Positions 8,020 through 16,971 of a stretch of DNA of 64,000 nt are shown here, piece by piece. Below the pieces are notes generated by a model. It ran no database searches. It was given only the letters and a program-made list of their open reading frames with translations, and was not told where the DNA came from. How positions within the stretch are numbered: the stretch's first letter is position 1; every line of letters starts with the position of its first letter. The position numbers and the translations under genes are program-made. Origin of the DNA: Salinispira pacifica. GTDB taxonomy: Bacteria; Spirochaetota; Spirochaetia; DSM-27196; Salinispiraceae. The DNA is taken from the NCBI RefSeq assembly GCF_000507245.1, contig NC_023035.1, positions 1,713,501-1,777,500 on the forward strand, in the 5' to 3' direction.

Positions 8020-9702
8020 ATGATGAGATACAGGAATTATCTTTCCATCAGTATTATCCTCACCCTGGTTATCTTTATTCTGCTGGCGCTGATTTTCCAG
8101 CAGTTTTATCTTCGGCTGGATCTCAGTCGTGACAGGGTGTTCAGTATCAGCGCATATTCCCGTAATCTGCTGGAAAACCTGGAGGACCGGCTTGATGTAA
8201 CCTATTACCTTTCTCCGGGGCTGGCATCCCGGGTTCCCGAAATTCAGGAGGTTCACGACCTTCTCAATGAGTTTCAGCGTGTGAGCCGGGGGAAACTTCA
8301 GGTCACAGTTATCAATCCCGAAGACATTGATGATGGAAAAGAGGCCAGACCGGAAGATTTTGGAATAGTCCCGCGGGAGCTTCAAATTGTCGAGGGCAGC
8401 GAACAGACCTATGCAACGGTATACAGCGGGATCGTCCTGAAATACCGGGACGCCATGGAAGTGATTCCTCTGGCTCTGAATTCGTCGGGGCTTGAATATG
8501 AACTAAGCTCAAGGGTTGTGGCCCTGGGCAATGATAGAAAGCCTTCATTGGGGATTGTTTCAGGCGGCACCCATGCCTCTCACCGGGATTATCAGACATT
8601 GATTCAATTCCTGGGACAGTATTACAACCTGCAGCTTTATTCCCCCGGAGATGCTCTTCCGCCTTCAATCGACGCTCTGGCGGTGCTTGGATATGCCGGG
8701 CTAGATCAGGGGGATCTGTATGCCATCGAACAGCTGATTCTGAGGGGCAAGGGGGTGATCATTGCTGCCGAAGGGACTGCCGTCCACGTGGATGAGAACC
8801 TGGCCCTGGAAGATGTGAGCGATCATCCCATGCTGGACATGCTTCAGAGCTACGGCATCAGGATAGAGCCAGGTTGGGTCTTTGATTCACAAAACATGGA
8901 GATTCCGGTTCAGCGCCAGGAAGGAAGGGCTGTTGTGAACCGCTACGAAGAGTATCCCCCCTGGCTGCGGTTGTCAGCATCCCAAGTGCACCCCTCCCAT
9001 CCGGTCACATCACGCTTTCAGGCTCTTGATCTGTTCTGGGCAAGTCCGCTGACAATTACGGGCTCAGAACTGCCGGGCACCGGAACAGCGGGGTCTCAAA
9101 ACCCCGGTTCTCAAAACCCCGGAGAGGCGCAGATCTCTGTTCTTCTCAGGTCAAGTCCGGATTCTGTATATGTGTCCGATCCGCAAAGTGATCCGGCGTC
9201 AGCCGCTGCTCTCATGACGCAGGCAGAGAACAGAAGGGGGGAGTATGTGCTGGCAGCAGAACTCAGCGGTTCGCTTACCTCCCATTTTACAGTTCTCCCG
9301 GACATTCTCAGACAGAGGGCTGTGAATTATCCCCGTGCCCTGAGTTCCGCAGATGATGTGAACCTGATTGTTATCGGCGACAGTGATTTTCCCGGAGAGT
9401 TATATCAGACCGGCGGCTCAAGCTACAATATTATTTTTATGCAAAATCTTGTGGAATACCTTCTGGGAGATGAAGAGCTGATGAAGCTGCGCACCAGAGG
9501 CGGAAGGAACGGGCGTCTGGACGCCCCTTCATCTCCATTGGAGCGCCGTCGGATTCTGGATCTTGCGTATTTCACCGGCATGTTCGCCGCCCCCGGCATT
9601 GTGATCCTCTATGGACTGCTGCGCGTTTTCCGGCGAAGAAGAATGGCTCGCAGAGCACCGTATTTTCCGGAATCTTCCGATCCGGGTAGAGGAGAAAACT
9701 GA
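8020..9702 (+). CDS. GldG-like auxiliary membrane protein of ABC-2 transporter
   Basis: This 560-aa protein has one membrane helix near residues 8-28, a large extracytoplasmic part and a second helix near residues 515-540 followed by an Arg-rich end. The extracytoplasmic part contains the DUF7088/ABC_transp_aux-type segments, such as VFSISAYSRNLLENL at the start and LGIVSGG in the middle, as in GldG. The start codon follows the permease stop directly. A short tandem repeat of 15 bases near 9103-9130 encodes GSQNP twice, probably a loop of the domain. The whole gene set is intact. The role in this organism is unknown. Confidence 0.8.
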   Translation: MMRYRNYLSISIILTLVIFILLALIFQQFYLRLDLSRDRVFSISAYSRNLLENLEDRLDVTYYLSPGLASRVPEIQEVHDLLNEFQRVSRGKLQVTVINPEDIDDGKEARPEDFGIVPRELQIVEGSEQTYATVYSGIVLKYRDAMEVIPLALNSSGLEYELSSRVVALGNDRKPSLGIVSGGTHASHRDYQTLIQFLGQYYNLQLYSPGDALPPSIDALAVLGYAGLDQGDLYAIEQLILRGKGVIIAAEGTAVHVDENLALEDVSDHPMLDMLQSYGIRIEPGWVFDSQNMEIPVQRQEGRAVVNRYEEYPPWLRLSASQVHPSHPVTSRFQALDLFWASPLTITGSELPGTGTAGSQNPGSQNPGEAQISVLLRSSPDSVYVSDPQSDPASAAALMTQAENRRGEYVLAAELSGSLTSHFTVLPDILRQRAVNYPRALSSADDVNLIVIGDSDFPGELYQTGGSSYNIIFMQNLVEYLLGDEELMKLRTRGGRNGRLDAPSSPLERRRILDLAYFTGMFAAPGIVILYGLLRVFRRRRMARRAPYFPESSDPGRGEN

Positions 9703-9705
9703 ATC

Positions 9706-10758
9706 ATGTCCAGCCCCGAAAAAGCACCCCGAAAAAAACGGTCGGATACTGTGCAGCAGTATGGGAGAAATCTGCTGGTGAAGGCAGCAGTCATACTTCT
9801 TCTCCTTCTGATTCTCTTCGCCGGGAATATTCTGCGTAGGGATCGCAGAAACCCCGATCCCGCAGGGGTATCGGACCGTCTGGAATCAAGCATTGACGTG
9901 GGGATTCTGGAGATCAGAGGATCCGACGCCGGCACCATACTGCGCATCCGGAAGTCCGAAGGAGGCTGGCTGGTTGAGAATATGACCGCAGGTACAGAGA
10001 ACAGAGCCCGGGAAGAGCGGATCCGGGCATTCCTGGATGACCTGCTGGGTATGACATATACCCGAACTGTTGCAACCTCCGGCGATTTTTCATCGTACGG
10101 CCTCGAATATGACTCCCGTCGGACAAACCGGCGATCCGGATCTCCCGCAGAAGTTATTCTCTTTGATTCCAGAGGAAGGCGAATCGAAACCTTTTTGTTC
10201 GGCTTGTATAATCCTGATACTTCCGAGATGTTTTTTCGCTATGCGGAGGATGCCGCCGTCTATGGGGTTTCTCCGGATATGGGGTTTTATCTGGATCAGA
10301 GCCCGGAATACTGGGTTGAGATGCGTTTGTGGCAGCCTCTGCGGGATGGGACCACACGAAGGGCTGAACAGTTTTACCGTATCTATGCAGACGGGGACAG
10401 CACGGTCTGGACCCGGGAAGGTCGGCTGAATTGGATTGCTGACGACGGAGATATCCCGGAGAGTCCCGAAGCCGTCAGTTCAGCAGCAGATCTTCTTATA
10501 AGAATGGAAGCAGAATCTCTGTACTCGGTCCGGGGCGTGGTTCCTGACAATGCCGTATTGCAGTTGAGGGTGGGAGTAACCACCAGGGGATCGGAAATTC
10601 TGGAAGCGGCCGTGTATCGTCTGGACACAGCGGGAAGCCGGCATTCTCCCCGCTATCTGGTTGAACCTCTCAGAGGGCCGTGGTTCACTTCCGGGGAGGG
10701 AATGCCGCGAATCCTGGAGATGTCAGAACGGGAGTTCGAACGGTTTCTTGCTTTCTGA
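9706..10758 (+). CDS. DUF4340 domain protein
   Basis: This 350-aa protein has a basic N-terminus, one membrane helix near residues 24-42 and a DUF4340 extracytoplasmic domain. The family is found next to GldG in many genomes and its role is not established. Recognisable parts are the ESSIDVGILEI start of the domain, the FGLYNPDTSEMFFRY segment and YWVEMRLWQPL. It begins 3 bases after the gldG-like stop and is the last gene of the four-gene operon. It converges on the next gene with a gap of only 16 bases. Confidence 0.76.
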   Translation: MSSPEKAPRKKRSDTVQQYGRNLLVKAAVILLLLLILFAGNILRRDRRNPDPAGVSDRLESSIDVGILEIRGSDAGTILRIRKSEGGWLVENMTAGTENRAREERIRAFLDDLLGMTYTRTVATSGDFSSYGLEYDSRRTNRRSGSPAEVILFDSRGRRIETFLFGLYNPDTSEMFFRYAEDAAVYGVSPDMGFYLDQSPEYWVEMRLWQPLRDGTTRRAEQFYRIYADGDSTVWTREGRLNWIADDGDIPESPEAVSSAADLLIRMEAESLYSVRGVVPDNAVLQLRVGVTTRGSEILEAAVYRLDTAGSRHSPRYLVEPLRGPWFTSGEGMPRILEMSEREFERFLAF

Positions 10759-10774
10759 AACTCTGAAACCGGAA

Positions 10775-11977
10775 TCAGCCTGGAGTTCCGCTGAGATGAG
10801 CCCGGTATTTACGGGGATCGGCCTTGAATTGGATGAAACCTCCGTTGCCCGGATTCGCCATGGATGCGGCTCTGATTCCTTCCTTCATCAGCCTGTCTCC
10901 GCTCATCAATCTGCCTGAACGGGTTGAAAGTCCGATAAAAACATTCTCAGTATTGATTGATTCAGAATCGCAGACCCGCTGGAATCGTTCGATCTGCTTT
11001 ACACACTCATCCTGGTTCTGATTCGGCAGAATTATGCCGTAGTAGCCGTTTTGTATGTGAAAAATCAAATCCTCATAGCGGAAACTCTTCAAAAGCTCCT
11101 TTTCAAAAAGGGAGAGAGCCTGGGTGTCGGATACCAGCTTTTTGTGGAGTCTGAATACCGCGAAACCGATATCAGACTCGTTTTCCGCAGAACGCTCAAT
11201 TTCATTATTCAGCCGGAGCTTCATCAGATCCGAAGGCCAGATTTCGTTTTCCCCGGCACTGAAGTCTTTGTCATTTTTCTGTCGATGGCTGCGGGCATTT
11301 CCGGATTGCTGATCTGAACGGGCTCTTTCTGAATACTCCGCTGCGCCTGATTTCCCGGCATTCCGCTCCCCGGGTTCCGGGGTCTCCGGCTCCGGAGCAC
11401 CCTCCTGTACTGTTGCTCCGCTGTACTCAAAACTTTGTTCTTTGCCGTTTCGGTCGATTGAAATGCTGATGAAGAGAAAAATCACGATGAACAGGGCGTA
11501 GCCGGAAATCATATATAAAAGGTTTTCTACGATGGGGCGGAGATCCCGGGCTGACAATACCTGATAGATAACGGCGGCTTTCTCTCCGGAATAGCCGGGG
11601 ATGGGCAGTTCCACCAATTCTTCATATATTCCATTGTAGGTGAAAAGCGGGGTTCCTCTCAGTGAAGCGGGATCTCCCGGCAGCTCCTCCACGTAAGAGG
11701 GGGAGACACTCCAAAGTCCGTACAGCCCTCTGTCCGGCGAGTAGATGGCGGCAAGCTTGAGTTTGGAGGTTCCCTGCGGGGACATTAAGCGCTGAAGAAT
11801 TCTTTCTCTGCTCCCCCCGTCGGCGGCAACTACATCAATATCTCTTTTCATTTGCTCTTCCACACTCTGAATATTATTCAACCGTATGGCGCTGAGCATT
11901 ATTATAAAAAACGTAAGAATGGTGATGAAAAACAGAATAGTTATACTGGTGAATATCTTATGGAGTCTGGAACTCAT
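10775..11977 (-). CDS. Membrane protein with degenerate GGDEF-like domain
   Basis: This 400-aa protein has membrane helices at residues about 8-28 and 155-178 with an extracytoplasmic region between them, then a charged linker (about 185-245) and a C-terminal domain of about 140 aa. The segments VFRLHKKLVSDTQAL and QNGYYGIILPNQNQDECVKQIERF resemble a GGDEF fold, but the GG(D/E)EF signature is replaced by QNGYYG, so no cyclase activity is expected. The protein may be a receptor or binding module. It is the last gene of the five-gene operon and its start overlaps the preceding gene by 4 bases. Assignment to GGDEF is by fold resemblance only. Confidence 0.55.
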   Translation of the reverse strand: MSSRLHKIFTSITILFFITILTFFIIMLSAIRLNNIQSVEEQMKRDIDVVAADGGSRERILQRLMSPQGTSKLKLAAIYSPDRGLYGLWSVSPSYVEELPGDPASLRGTPLFTYNGIYEELVELPIPGYSGEKAAVIYQVLSARDLRPIVENLLYMISGYALFIVIFLFISISIDRNGKEQSFEYSGATVQEGAPEPETPEPGERNAGKSGAAEYSERARSDQQSGNARSHRQKNDKDFSAGENEIWPSDLMKLRLNNEIERSAENESDIGFAVFRLHKKLVSDTQALSLFEKELLKSFRYEDLIFHIQNGYYGIILPNQNQDECVKQIERFQRVCDSESINTENVFIGLSTRSGRLMSGDRLMKEGIRAASMANPGNGGFIQFKADPRKYRAHLSGTPG

Positions 11978-13749
11978 AGCATCATTATATGGGAGATTCG
12001 TCGAGTTGCAAACTGAATAACACGAAAAACTGAATGTGAATCGATTTTATCTTCATCCCCGAGCATGTGGTACATCAGGGGGAGCAGGGGGGTATACAGT
12101 TGCCGGAGCTCGGCATTATTGCTCACCCTGTACTGTTCCTTCATAAATTGGGCACAGTCTTTCTCTGTTAAACGGTTCAACGCCGCGCCATAGTCCCTGA
12201 ACAGCTTTGTATTTTTCGCAGGGCGGGTGGGATGTTCCTGGGGTCTCGGTTTCAACAGGTAGGAATTCCCGGAGCGCCGGAGTGAACCCAGGCTGCTCAT
12301 TCCCTGTTCAAATTCTCTCCTGTAGCCTTCGAATCGGGTGCTTAAATACACCCCAGCGTTATGGTCCCGACGATACTCATTCCTGCCGTCACCGGATACC
12401 AGCCGGTAAAAATGATGCTCTGCAGGGTTCAGTCTGTGGGCGTGTTCACCTGCCCAGATATGCTGATAACTGTTCCTGGCATATGCCGCTCCCCCGGGGT
12501 AGCTGAAATCCAACCCGTAAAAGCGCACCTCTGCTGCACCCATGGCCAGTGCTGCAGCTCCTGCGCTTCCTCCCACCTGGGTAAAATGAAAAGGAAGGTG
12601 GAGATTCGGAGCATCCCTGAACAAACCGCTGTGGGCCAGGGGATGAGCCGTGGAAATGAACGAGGATCTCCCGGCGTACATCCTCAAAATTGCCGGGTGA
12701 ACTCCCGGATCGCAGAGCAGAAGACCGCCCGTTCCGGGGATGTGGTGCAGCAGGCTGAAAAACTGGGGGTCTGTGGATACCACTGCGTCAGGGGCCAACC
12801 CCCGGGCAATCATGGAAGGCAAGGCAGAGTCCGCCGCAATGACCACCGGGGTACCCGGCCGCTCCTTCCCGGACTTCTGACCCGACTTCTGCCCGGATTC
12901 ATTTGGAATCGGCGGTGACCCGGCCGATGGAGATACAGACTGCCGGGATGATGCGGGTCCCGACTCCTGAATTACCTCTCCTGATTCGTGCTGATCAAGA
13001 TAATCATCCAGTCCGGGACCGGCACCCAGAACTGTTACCGACCTGCCTGCCACACGGGTGCGCAGCTTTTCCAGGGAGAGCTCATGGTTTGAGTCCTGTT
13101 CCTTCTCAAGTGTTCTCTGAACTTCGGCGGCATTGTATGATGAATTTCGCAGCATGTTCAGGAACCACATTTTCCCAAACCGTTTCTGGGTAAAATAATC
13201 AGAGTGGAGCTGGTCGAGACTCTCCTGTATGCGCTCTCTGATTGCTCCAAAGAGGTCAGGCAGAAGACGTTCCACAGGCGGGTGGCCGTATACGTCCAGC
13301 CGCGGGTGAAAGAGAGGGCGGTAGCTGTTTTTCAGCAGCAGGTCCATCTGATGGAAAAAGCCTTCACCAGGCGGATCCTCACGGTTCTCCGCCGCACATA
13401 TCAGCACATCCCTGCGTTGCAGGATTTCCTCCCGCATCGGGCGGGCCTTATCGTCAAGGTAGATGGCACTGTCAGGGATTATGAGCAGGATAAGCCGCTG
13501 GGGTGACGGGGGCGGTATGTGATGCAGGCCTGCACCACCGATGATGATCAGATAATTGCACTCCTTATACTGACGGCTCACCCGTTCGGCCTCCCTCAGC
13601 GGATCTCTCATGGAATGCAGTGCAATGAACGTATCACCCCTTTGAACCCCGGGAACCGGATAACCGTTCCTGGAAGTTTTCCATTGATGGATTATCCGAC
13701 GTGGGGATTGATAGGAAGAGTAATCTGAAGCTTTGTCCCCGTTATTCAT
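11974..13749 (-). CDS. DUF115 (MptE/Maf-like) protein, second of a tandem pair
   Basis: This 591-aa protein has the DUF115 core: VTVLGAGPGLDDYL, then AADSALPSMIARGLAPDAVVSTD, and later RFYGLDFSYPGG. DUF115 is shared by 6-hydroxymethylpterin pyrophosphokinase MptE and by Maf proteins, which transfer nonulosonic acids to flagellins. In a spirochaete the Maf-type role is the more natural guess, but no sugar or flagellin gene is in view. The ORF is open upstream to 13887, but the ATG at 13749 has GGGGAG ahead and overlaps the stop of the first DUF115 gene by 8 bases. A Ser/Gly/Pro-rich insert of about 45 aa splits the core. Confidence 0.72.
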   Translation of the reverse strand: MNNGDKASDYSSYQSPRRIIHQWKTSRNGYPVPGVQRGDTFIALHSMRDPLREAERVSRQYKECNYLIIIGGAGLHHIPPPSPQRLILLIIPDSAIYLDDKARPMREEILQRRDVLICAAENREDPPGEGFFHQMDLLLKNSYRPLFHPRLDVYGHPPVERLLPDLFGAIRERIQESLDQLHSDYFTQKRFGKMWFLNMLRNSSYNAAEVQRTLEKEQDSNHELSLEKLRTRVAGRSVTVLGAGPGLDDYLDQHESGEVIQESGPASSRQSVSPSAGSPPIPNESGQKSGQKSGKERPGTPVVIAADSALPSMIARGLAPDAVVSTDPQFFSLLHHIPGTGGLLLCDPGVHPAILRMYAGRSSFISTAHPLAHSGLFRDAPNLHLPFHFTQVGGSAGAAALAMGAAEVRFYGLDFSYPGGAAYARNSYQHIWAGEHAHRLNPAEHHFYRLVSGDGRNEYRRDHNAGVYLSTRFEGYRREFEQGMSSLGSLRRSGNSYLLKPRPQEHPTRPAKNTKLFRDYGAALNRLTEKDCAQFMKEQYRVSNNAELRQLYTPLLPLMYHMLGDEDKIDSHSVFRVIQFATRRISHIMML

Positions 13750-15526
13750 CCGGCTCCCCTTTGGGCATTGCTTTGCCGTTTTCGACGTTCTCACTATTCC
13801 TTTCGTTTTTCCGTTGTGCCTTAAAATCGTTCTCCAACACCCTGGCAATGCATTCCTCTTCATCCTCTCCTGACAGCCAGCGGCCATGTGCGTGTTTCAG
13901 TGCAATTCCCCGGGAATATACAAGACGCTGAACGATTATCCAGGAATTATCCTCTTCCTCCGATTCCGGATGGCGGGAACCGGTCTGTGATGGGAGGCGG
14001 GAATCGAGCCTGGAATGATATCGGGAAAACAGCCGGCTACACTCCGCCGCCGATGGAGGGGGGTAAATCCCGCAGCCTTCGACAGGGGATGCACCGGCCG
14101 AGGGCGCACCGGGGGAGGGTGCACTAACAGAGTCATCTTTCCCTGAGTCAGGGAAGGGGGGGCTCGTTTCAAGTATTTTCCAGGCATCAGCAGCTGAGAT
14201 ACCTTCCCGGGGATCCAGCTGCTTTCCGCTCAACCTGAGCCTGTAGACGCCGGGTATCGCTGACACATGTGCCTGAAACCACCTGGCGTACATATCAAGC
14301 TGATCTCCCATACTGCGTCGAAACATCTCTGTTTCCAGGGGAGAGGTACGGCAGGTTCTGGAAGATATGAACTCATCGAAGCTGTGGGGCCTGCAGTGAC
14401 TTCGCCCTCTGGAACGTGCGAAGTCCGCCCCGATAACTATACAGTTTCCCCGGTAGCGGGCTCTGATCAAATCAAGTGCGGTGAACAGCACCGATCCCCG
14501 CTCAGGACTGGTTTCCAGGGCGCAGCCGTCCATCTCAAAGGGCATCTTCAGGGAAAAGAGCGCAATTTTACCGTGAAACAATGAATGAAGCCGTTCAGGC
14601 ATTGCGGCACTCAGAGAAATGCGGATCAAGTCCGCTGATGCTGCATATCTCAGATGCACCCCCGCCCAGTAGCCTCCGTCTATGCTCACCACAGAATCCA
14701 CCGGGATCTCCCAGTAATTCAGGGCTCTCAGAGCCGACGGAAGAGCCCATATTTCCGGCCGGGAGGAAGAATTGCCGGACGGGGACAGTTCATGCAGATG
14801 CTTCTTCAAAAGAGGCAGAACTTCTTCAAGACTTGGACCTGAAGCGCAAAGAATTACCCCTCTGTGTTGCCCGGACCGGGACTTTTGCATAGGTCGTCCC
14901 GGTGGTGCACCTCCGCTATTTGCAGAGGAAAGCCGTGCCAGATTTTTTCGGTAATTGCGGATCCAAAGAGGACCGAAAAACATTTTGGTCTGAAGCTGCT
15001 TCTGGGATGATGCCATGATTTCCTGTATTCCTGATAATAATGCATCATTTCCAGGCACATTCCGGGCTCCGGGCCAGGGGATTACAAGGGAATTCATGAT
15101 CCGAAGGTCAGAAAAAAGAGACTCTAGAAAAGTTTCCTCCTCCGCAGTAAATGTCTGGGAGGTCGAAACTGTGAGCTCCCGGGGGGACGAAACAGAAAAC
15201 ACCGTACCGGTAAACTGCTTCAGCAGATCCGGAGATTGTTCGCGGATGGTATGAAGCAGCCTGGGATCGCTGTATATTCCGTAGATATCAGCATGGGGAT
15301 AGTAGTTGAGAATTTCCTGTGCAATATATCCCAATCCGGGATTTACACAGAGAACATGAATGGGGCGGCTGCCGTGGACACGCTTTGATATGCCAGAGTT
15401 TTGAATTACATTTTGAGCAACCCGTGACGCTTCTTTTCTGGGATTGCGGCGACTGTGCAGATAACCGGAGTCACTTTGGATGGAAAAGTCCCCGCTTTGA
15501 AGGGGAATTACCCTGTAGAATGCCAC
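13742..15526 (-). CDS. DUF115 (MptE/Maf-like) protein, first of a tandem pair
   Basis: This 594-aa protein starts with GTG; there is no Met codon in the first 140 residues, and the LHSRRNPRKEASR segment near residue 25 matches the N-terminus of Maf-like proteins. Core DUF115 landmarks are GVILCASGPSLEEVLPLL, the LPSALRALNYWEIPVDSVVSID equivalent (weaker than in the neighbour) and VIGADFARS. An extended Ser/Pro/Gly-rich stretch lies near residues 465-530. It is separated by 8 bases from the GAF-like gene and overlaps the next DUF115 gene by 8 bases. The two proteins are clearly diverged, so this is an old duplication. Function as glycosyltransferase is inferred only. Confidence 0.68.
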   Translation of the reverse strand: MAFYRVIPLQSGDFSIQSDSGYLHSRRNPRKEASRVAQNVIQNSGISKRVHGSRPIHVLCVNPGLGYIAQEILNYYPHADIYGIYSDPRLLHTIREQSPDLLKQFTGTVFSVSSPRELTVSTSQTFTAEEETFLESLFSDLRIMNSLVIPWPGARNVPGNDALLSGIQEIMASSQKQLQTKMFFGPLWIRNYRKNLARLSSANSGGAPPGRPMQKSRSGQHRGVILCASGPSLEEVLPLLKKHLHELSPSGNSSSRPEIWALPSALRALNYWEIPVDSVVSIDGGYWAGVHLRYAASADLIRISLSAAMPERLHSLFHGKIALFSLKMPFEMDGCALETSPERGSVLFTALDLIRARYRGNCIVIGADFARSRGRSHCRPHSFDEFISSRTCRTSPLETEMFRRSMGDQLDMYARWFQAHVSAIPGVYRLRLSGKQLDPREGISAADAWKILETSPPFPDSGKDDSVSAPSPGAPSAGASPVEGCGIYPPPSAAECSRLFSRYHSRLDSRLPSQTGSRHPESEEEDNSWIIVQRLVYSRGIALKHAHGRWLSGEDEEECIARVLENDFKAQRKNERNSENVENGKAMPKGEPDE

Positions 15527-15534
15527 GGCTTTAC

Positions 15535-16968
15535 TCAGGACTGCCGGGTTATATGCCGGAGTATTTGACCAACTTCCCGGGGTTGAAACTCCACAAACTG
15601 TATTCCCGGAAGTTCTGTGGAAAAAGCCTGTTGAATGGAAAATTCCAGCTGCTCCTTAATGAGCTGAGGATCAATATCCTCAATATCGCTGAACAATATG
15701 TAGATATAATCTGAATCCGATGTAACCGCTCCGTCTTCCTGAACGATGCTGCCGATAACCCTCATCACATCCAAAGCAACCCGCTTTCTCAGCGCATCAG
15801 GTGAAGCCTGAATGAGGTTGTTTAATATCTGTTCCAGCTGAAGTCCGAGAATCAGAGAGCTGTCATTTTCTACGGCATCCTGAAGAAGCTTCGGAAATTC
15901 ATTCATACTTACAATAAAACGGGGGCTGATGTTGTTCAGCAGAATGGTTCGGCTGTTTTGAAGCATTTTCCCCAGGCCTTCTGCAAGGGTGGTGCTGATT
16001 ATCAAGAGAGTTTCATCATTCAGTGAGAACAACGGAGTTTTAAATAGAATGCACAGTCCGTTTTCCGCCTTTCCCATTGGAATGATCACCAGTTCTTCCA
16101 GCAGTTCGGCCTCCCGGATAGATAGATGCCGCTTCCACAGTTCAAGAAGCTGCGGATCCCGGATTCTCCCCGGAGATGCCATGGTTTTCAGATCAGACGA
16201 TTCGATCCTGAGTTTCTGGAGGCTGTCAAAAGTGAGTCCGCTGGCAGAGTAGGGGATAAGGGTATCTTCGGCATGATCCTGGAGTAAAAGGGCTCCCTGT
16301 TGTATTCCCAGGAAATCACGTAAAATTCCCCACGCCATATATGGAGCTTCAAACCCCCGGGGAATGCTCCCCAGTCCGGCCAGAACCTGAGGAATCAGCA
16401 GGCCTGCCCGTGGGGCAAACTCATCTGATTCATCCTCTGCCGCATCGCCGGGGGATTCGGTCTCCGCTGTTTTTTCGGATTGAAATGACCCGTAATGTTC
16501 AGGTTCTGATTTTTCCGTTTCCGGTACTGACTGAAAATCCTCTTTGACCCCATCCTCTGCACGCTGCTTATCCTGGAGAAAATCCTTCAGGTCATTCACA
16601 TCCTCGTCGGGGAAGGACTCAGGTTCTTCGTCATCGGGGATTTCATCGGAGAGATGTATCTCTGTGATTTGATCAAGATCATCATCGAAGGGTTGCTCAT
16701 CGGGTATAAGAATATCAGCCGGATCACCCGCGGGGGCAACTTCCCCGGGCTGATCAGAGAACTGAACTTCCTCAAACAGATCCTCTTCCTCGTTTATGTC
16801 AGGGGTGCTGCCGTCAATTATCGGCTGTGATGAAATCTCTGAAGCTGCGGGAGAAGATTCATGGGGGCTGCGCTCCCTGAGTTCCCGGGCCTTTTGGAGA
16901 AGCCCACCCCGATGTTCGGAGTGAGCAGTTTTATTCTGATATTCCTTAACTCTGGCAAGAAGCCCCAT
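15535..16968 (-). CDS. Acidic protein with GAF-like C-terminal half
   Basis: This 477-aa protein has a short basic N-terminus (MGLLARVKEYQNKTAH), an acidic low-complexity region (about 60-190, rich in Asp, Glu, Ser, Pro) and a folded C-terminal half. Residues about 195-340 look GAF-like (GSIPRGFEAPYMAWGILRDF, then LLLQDHAEDTLIPYSASGL and VIIPMGKAENGLCILF). Residues 350-477 form another alpha/beta unit. No enzymatic motif is visible. It follows the 854-aa acidic gene after 3 bases and precedes the DUF115 pair by 8 bases. It could sense a ligand for the operon, but that is inference. I do not recognise a named family. Confidence 0.55.
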   Translation of the reverse strand: MGLLARVKEYQNKTAHSEHRGGLLQKARELRERSPHESSPAASEISSQPIIDGSTPDINEEEDLFEEVQFSDQPGEVAPAGDPADILIPDEQPFDDDLDQITEIHLSDEIPDDEEPESFPDEDVNDLKDFLQDKQRAEDGVKEDFQSVPETEKSEPEHYGSFQSEKTAETESPGDAAEDESDEFAPRAGLLIPQVLAGLGSIPRGFEAPYMAWGILRDFLGIQQGALLLQDHAEDTLIPYSASGLTFDSLQKLRIESSDLKTMASPGRIRDPQLLELWKRHLSIREAELLEELVIIPMGKAENGLCILFKTPLFSLNDETLLIISTTLAEGLGKMLQNSRTILLNNISPRFIVSMNEFPKLLQDAVENDSSLILGLQLEQILNNLIQASPDALRKRVALDVMRVIGSIVQEDGAVTSDSDYIYILFSDIEDIDPQLIKEQLEFSIQQAFSTELPGIQFVEFQPREVGQILRHITRQS

Positions 16969-16971
16969 GGA

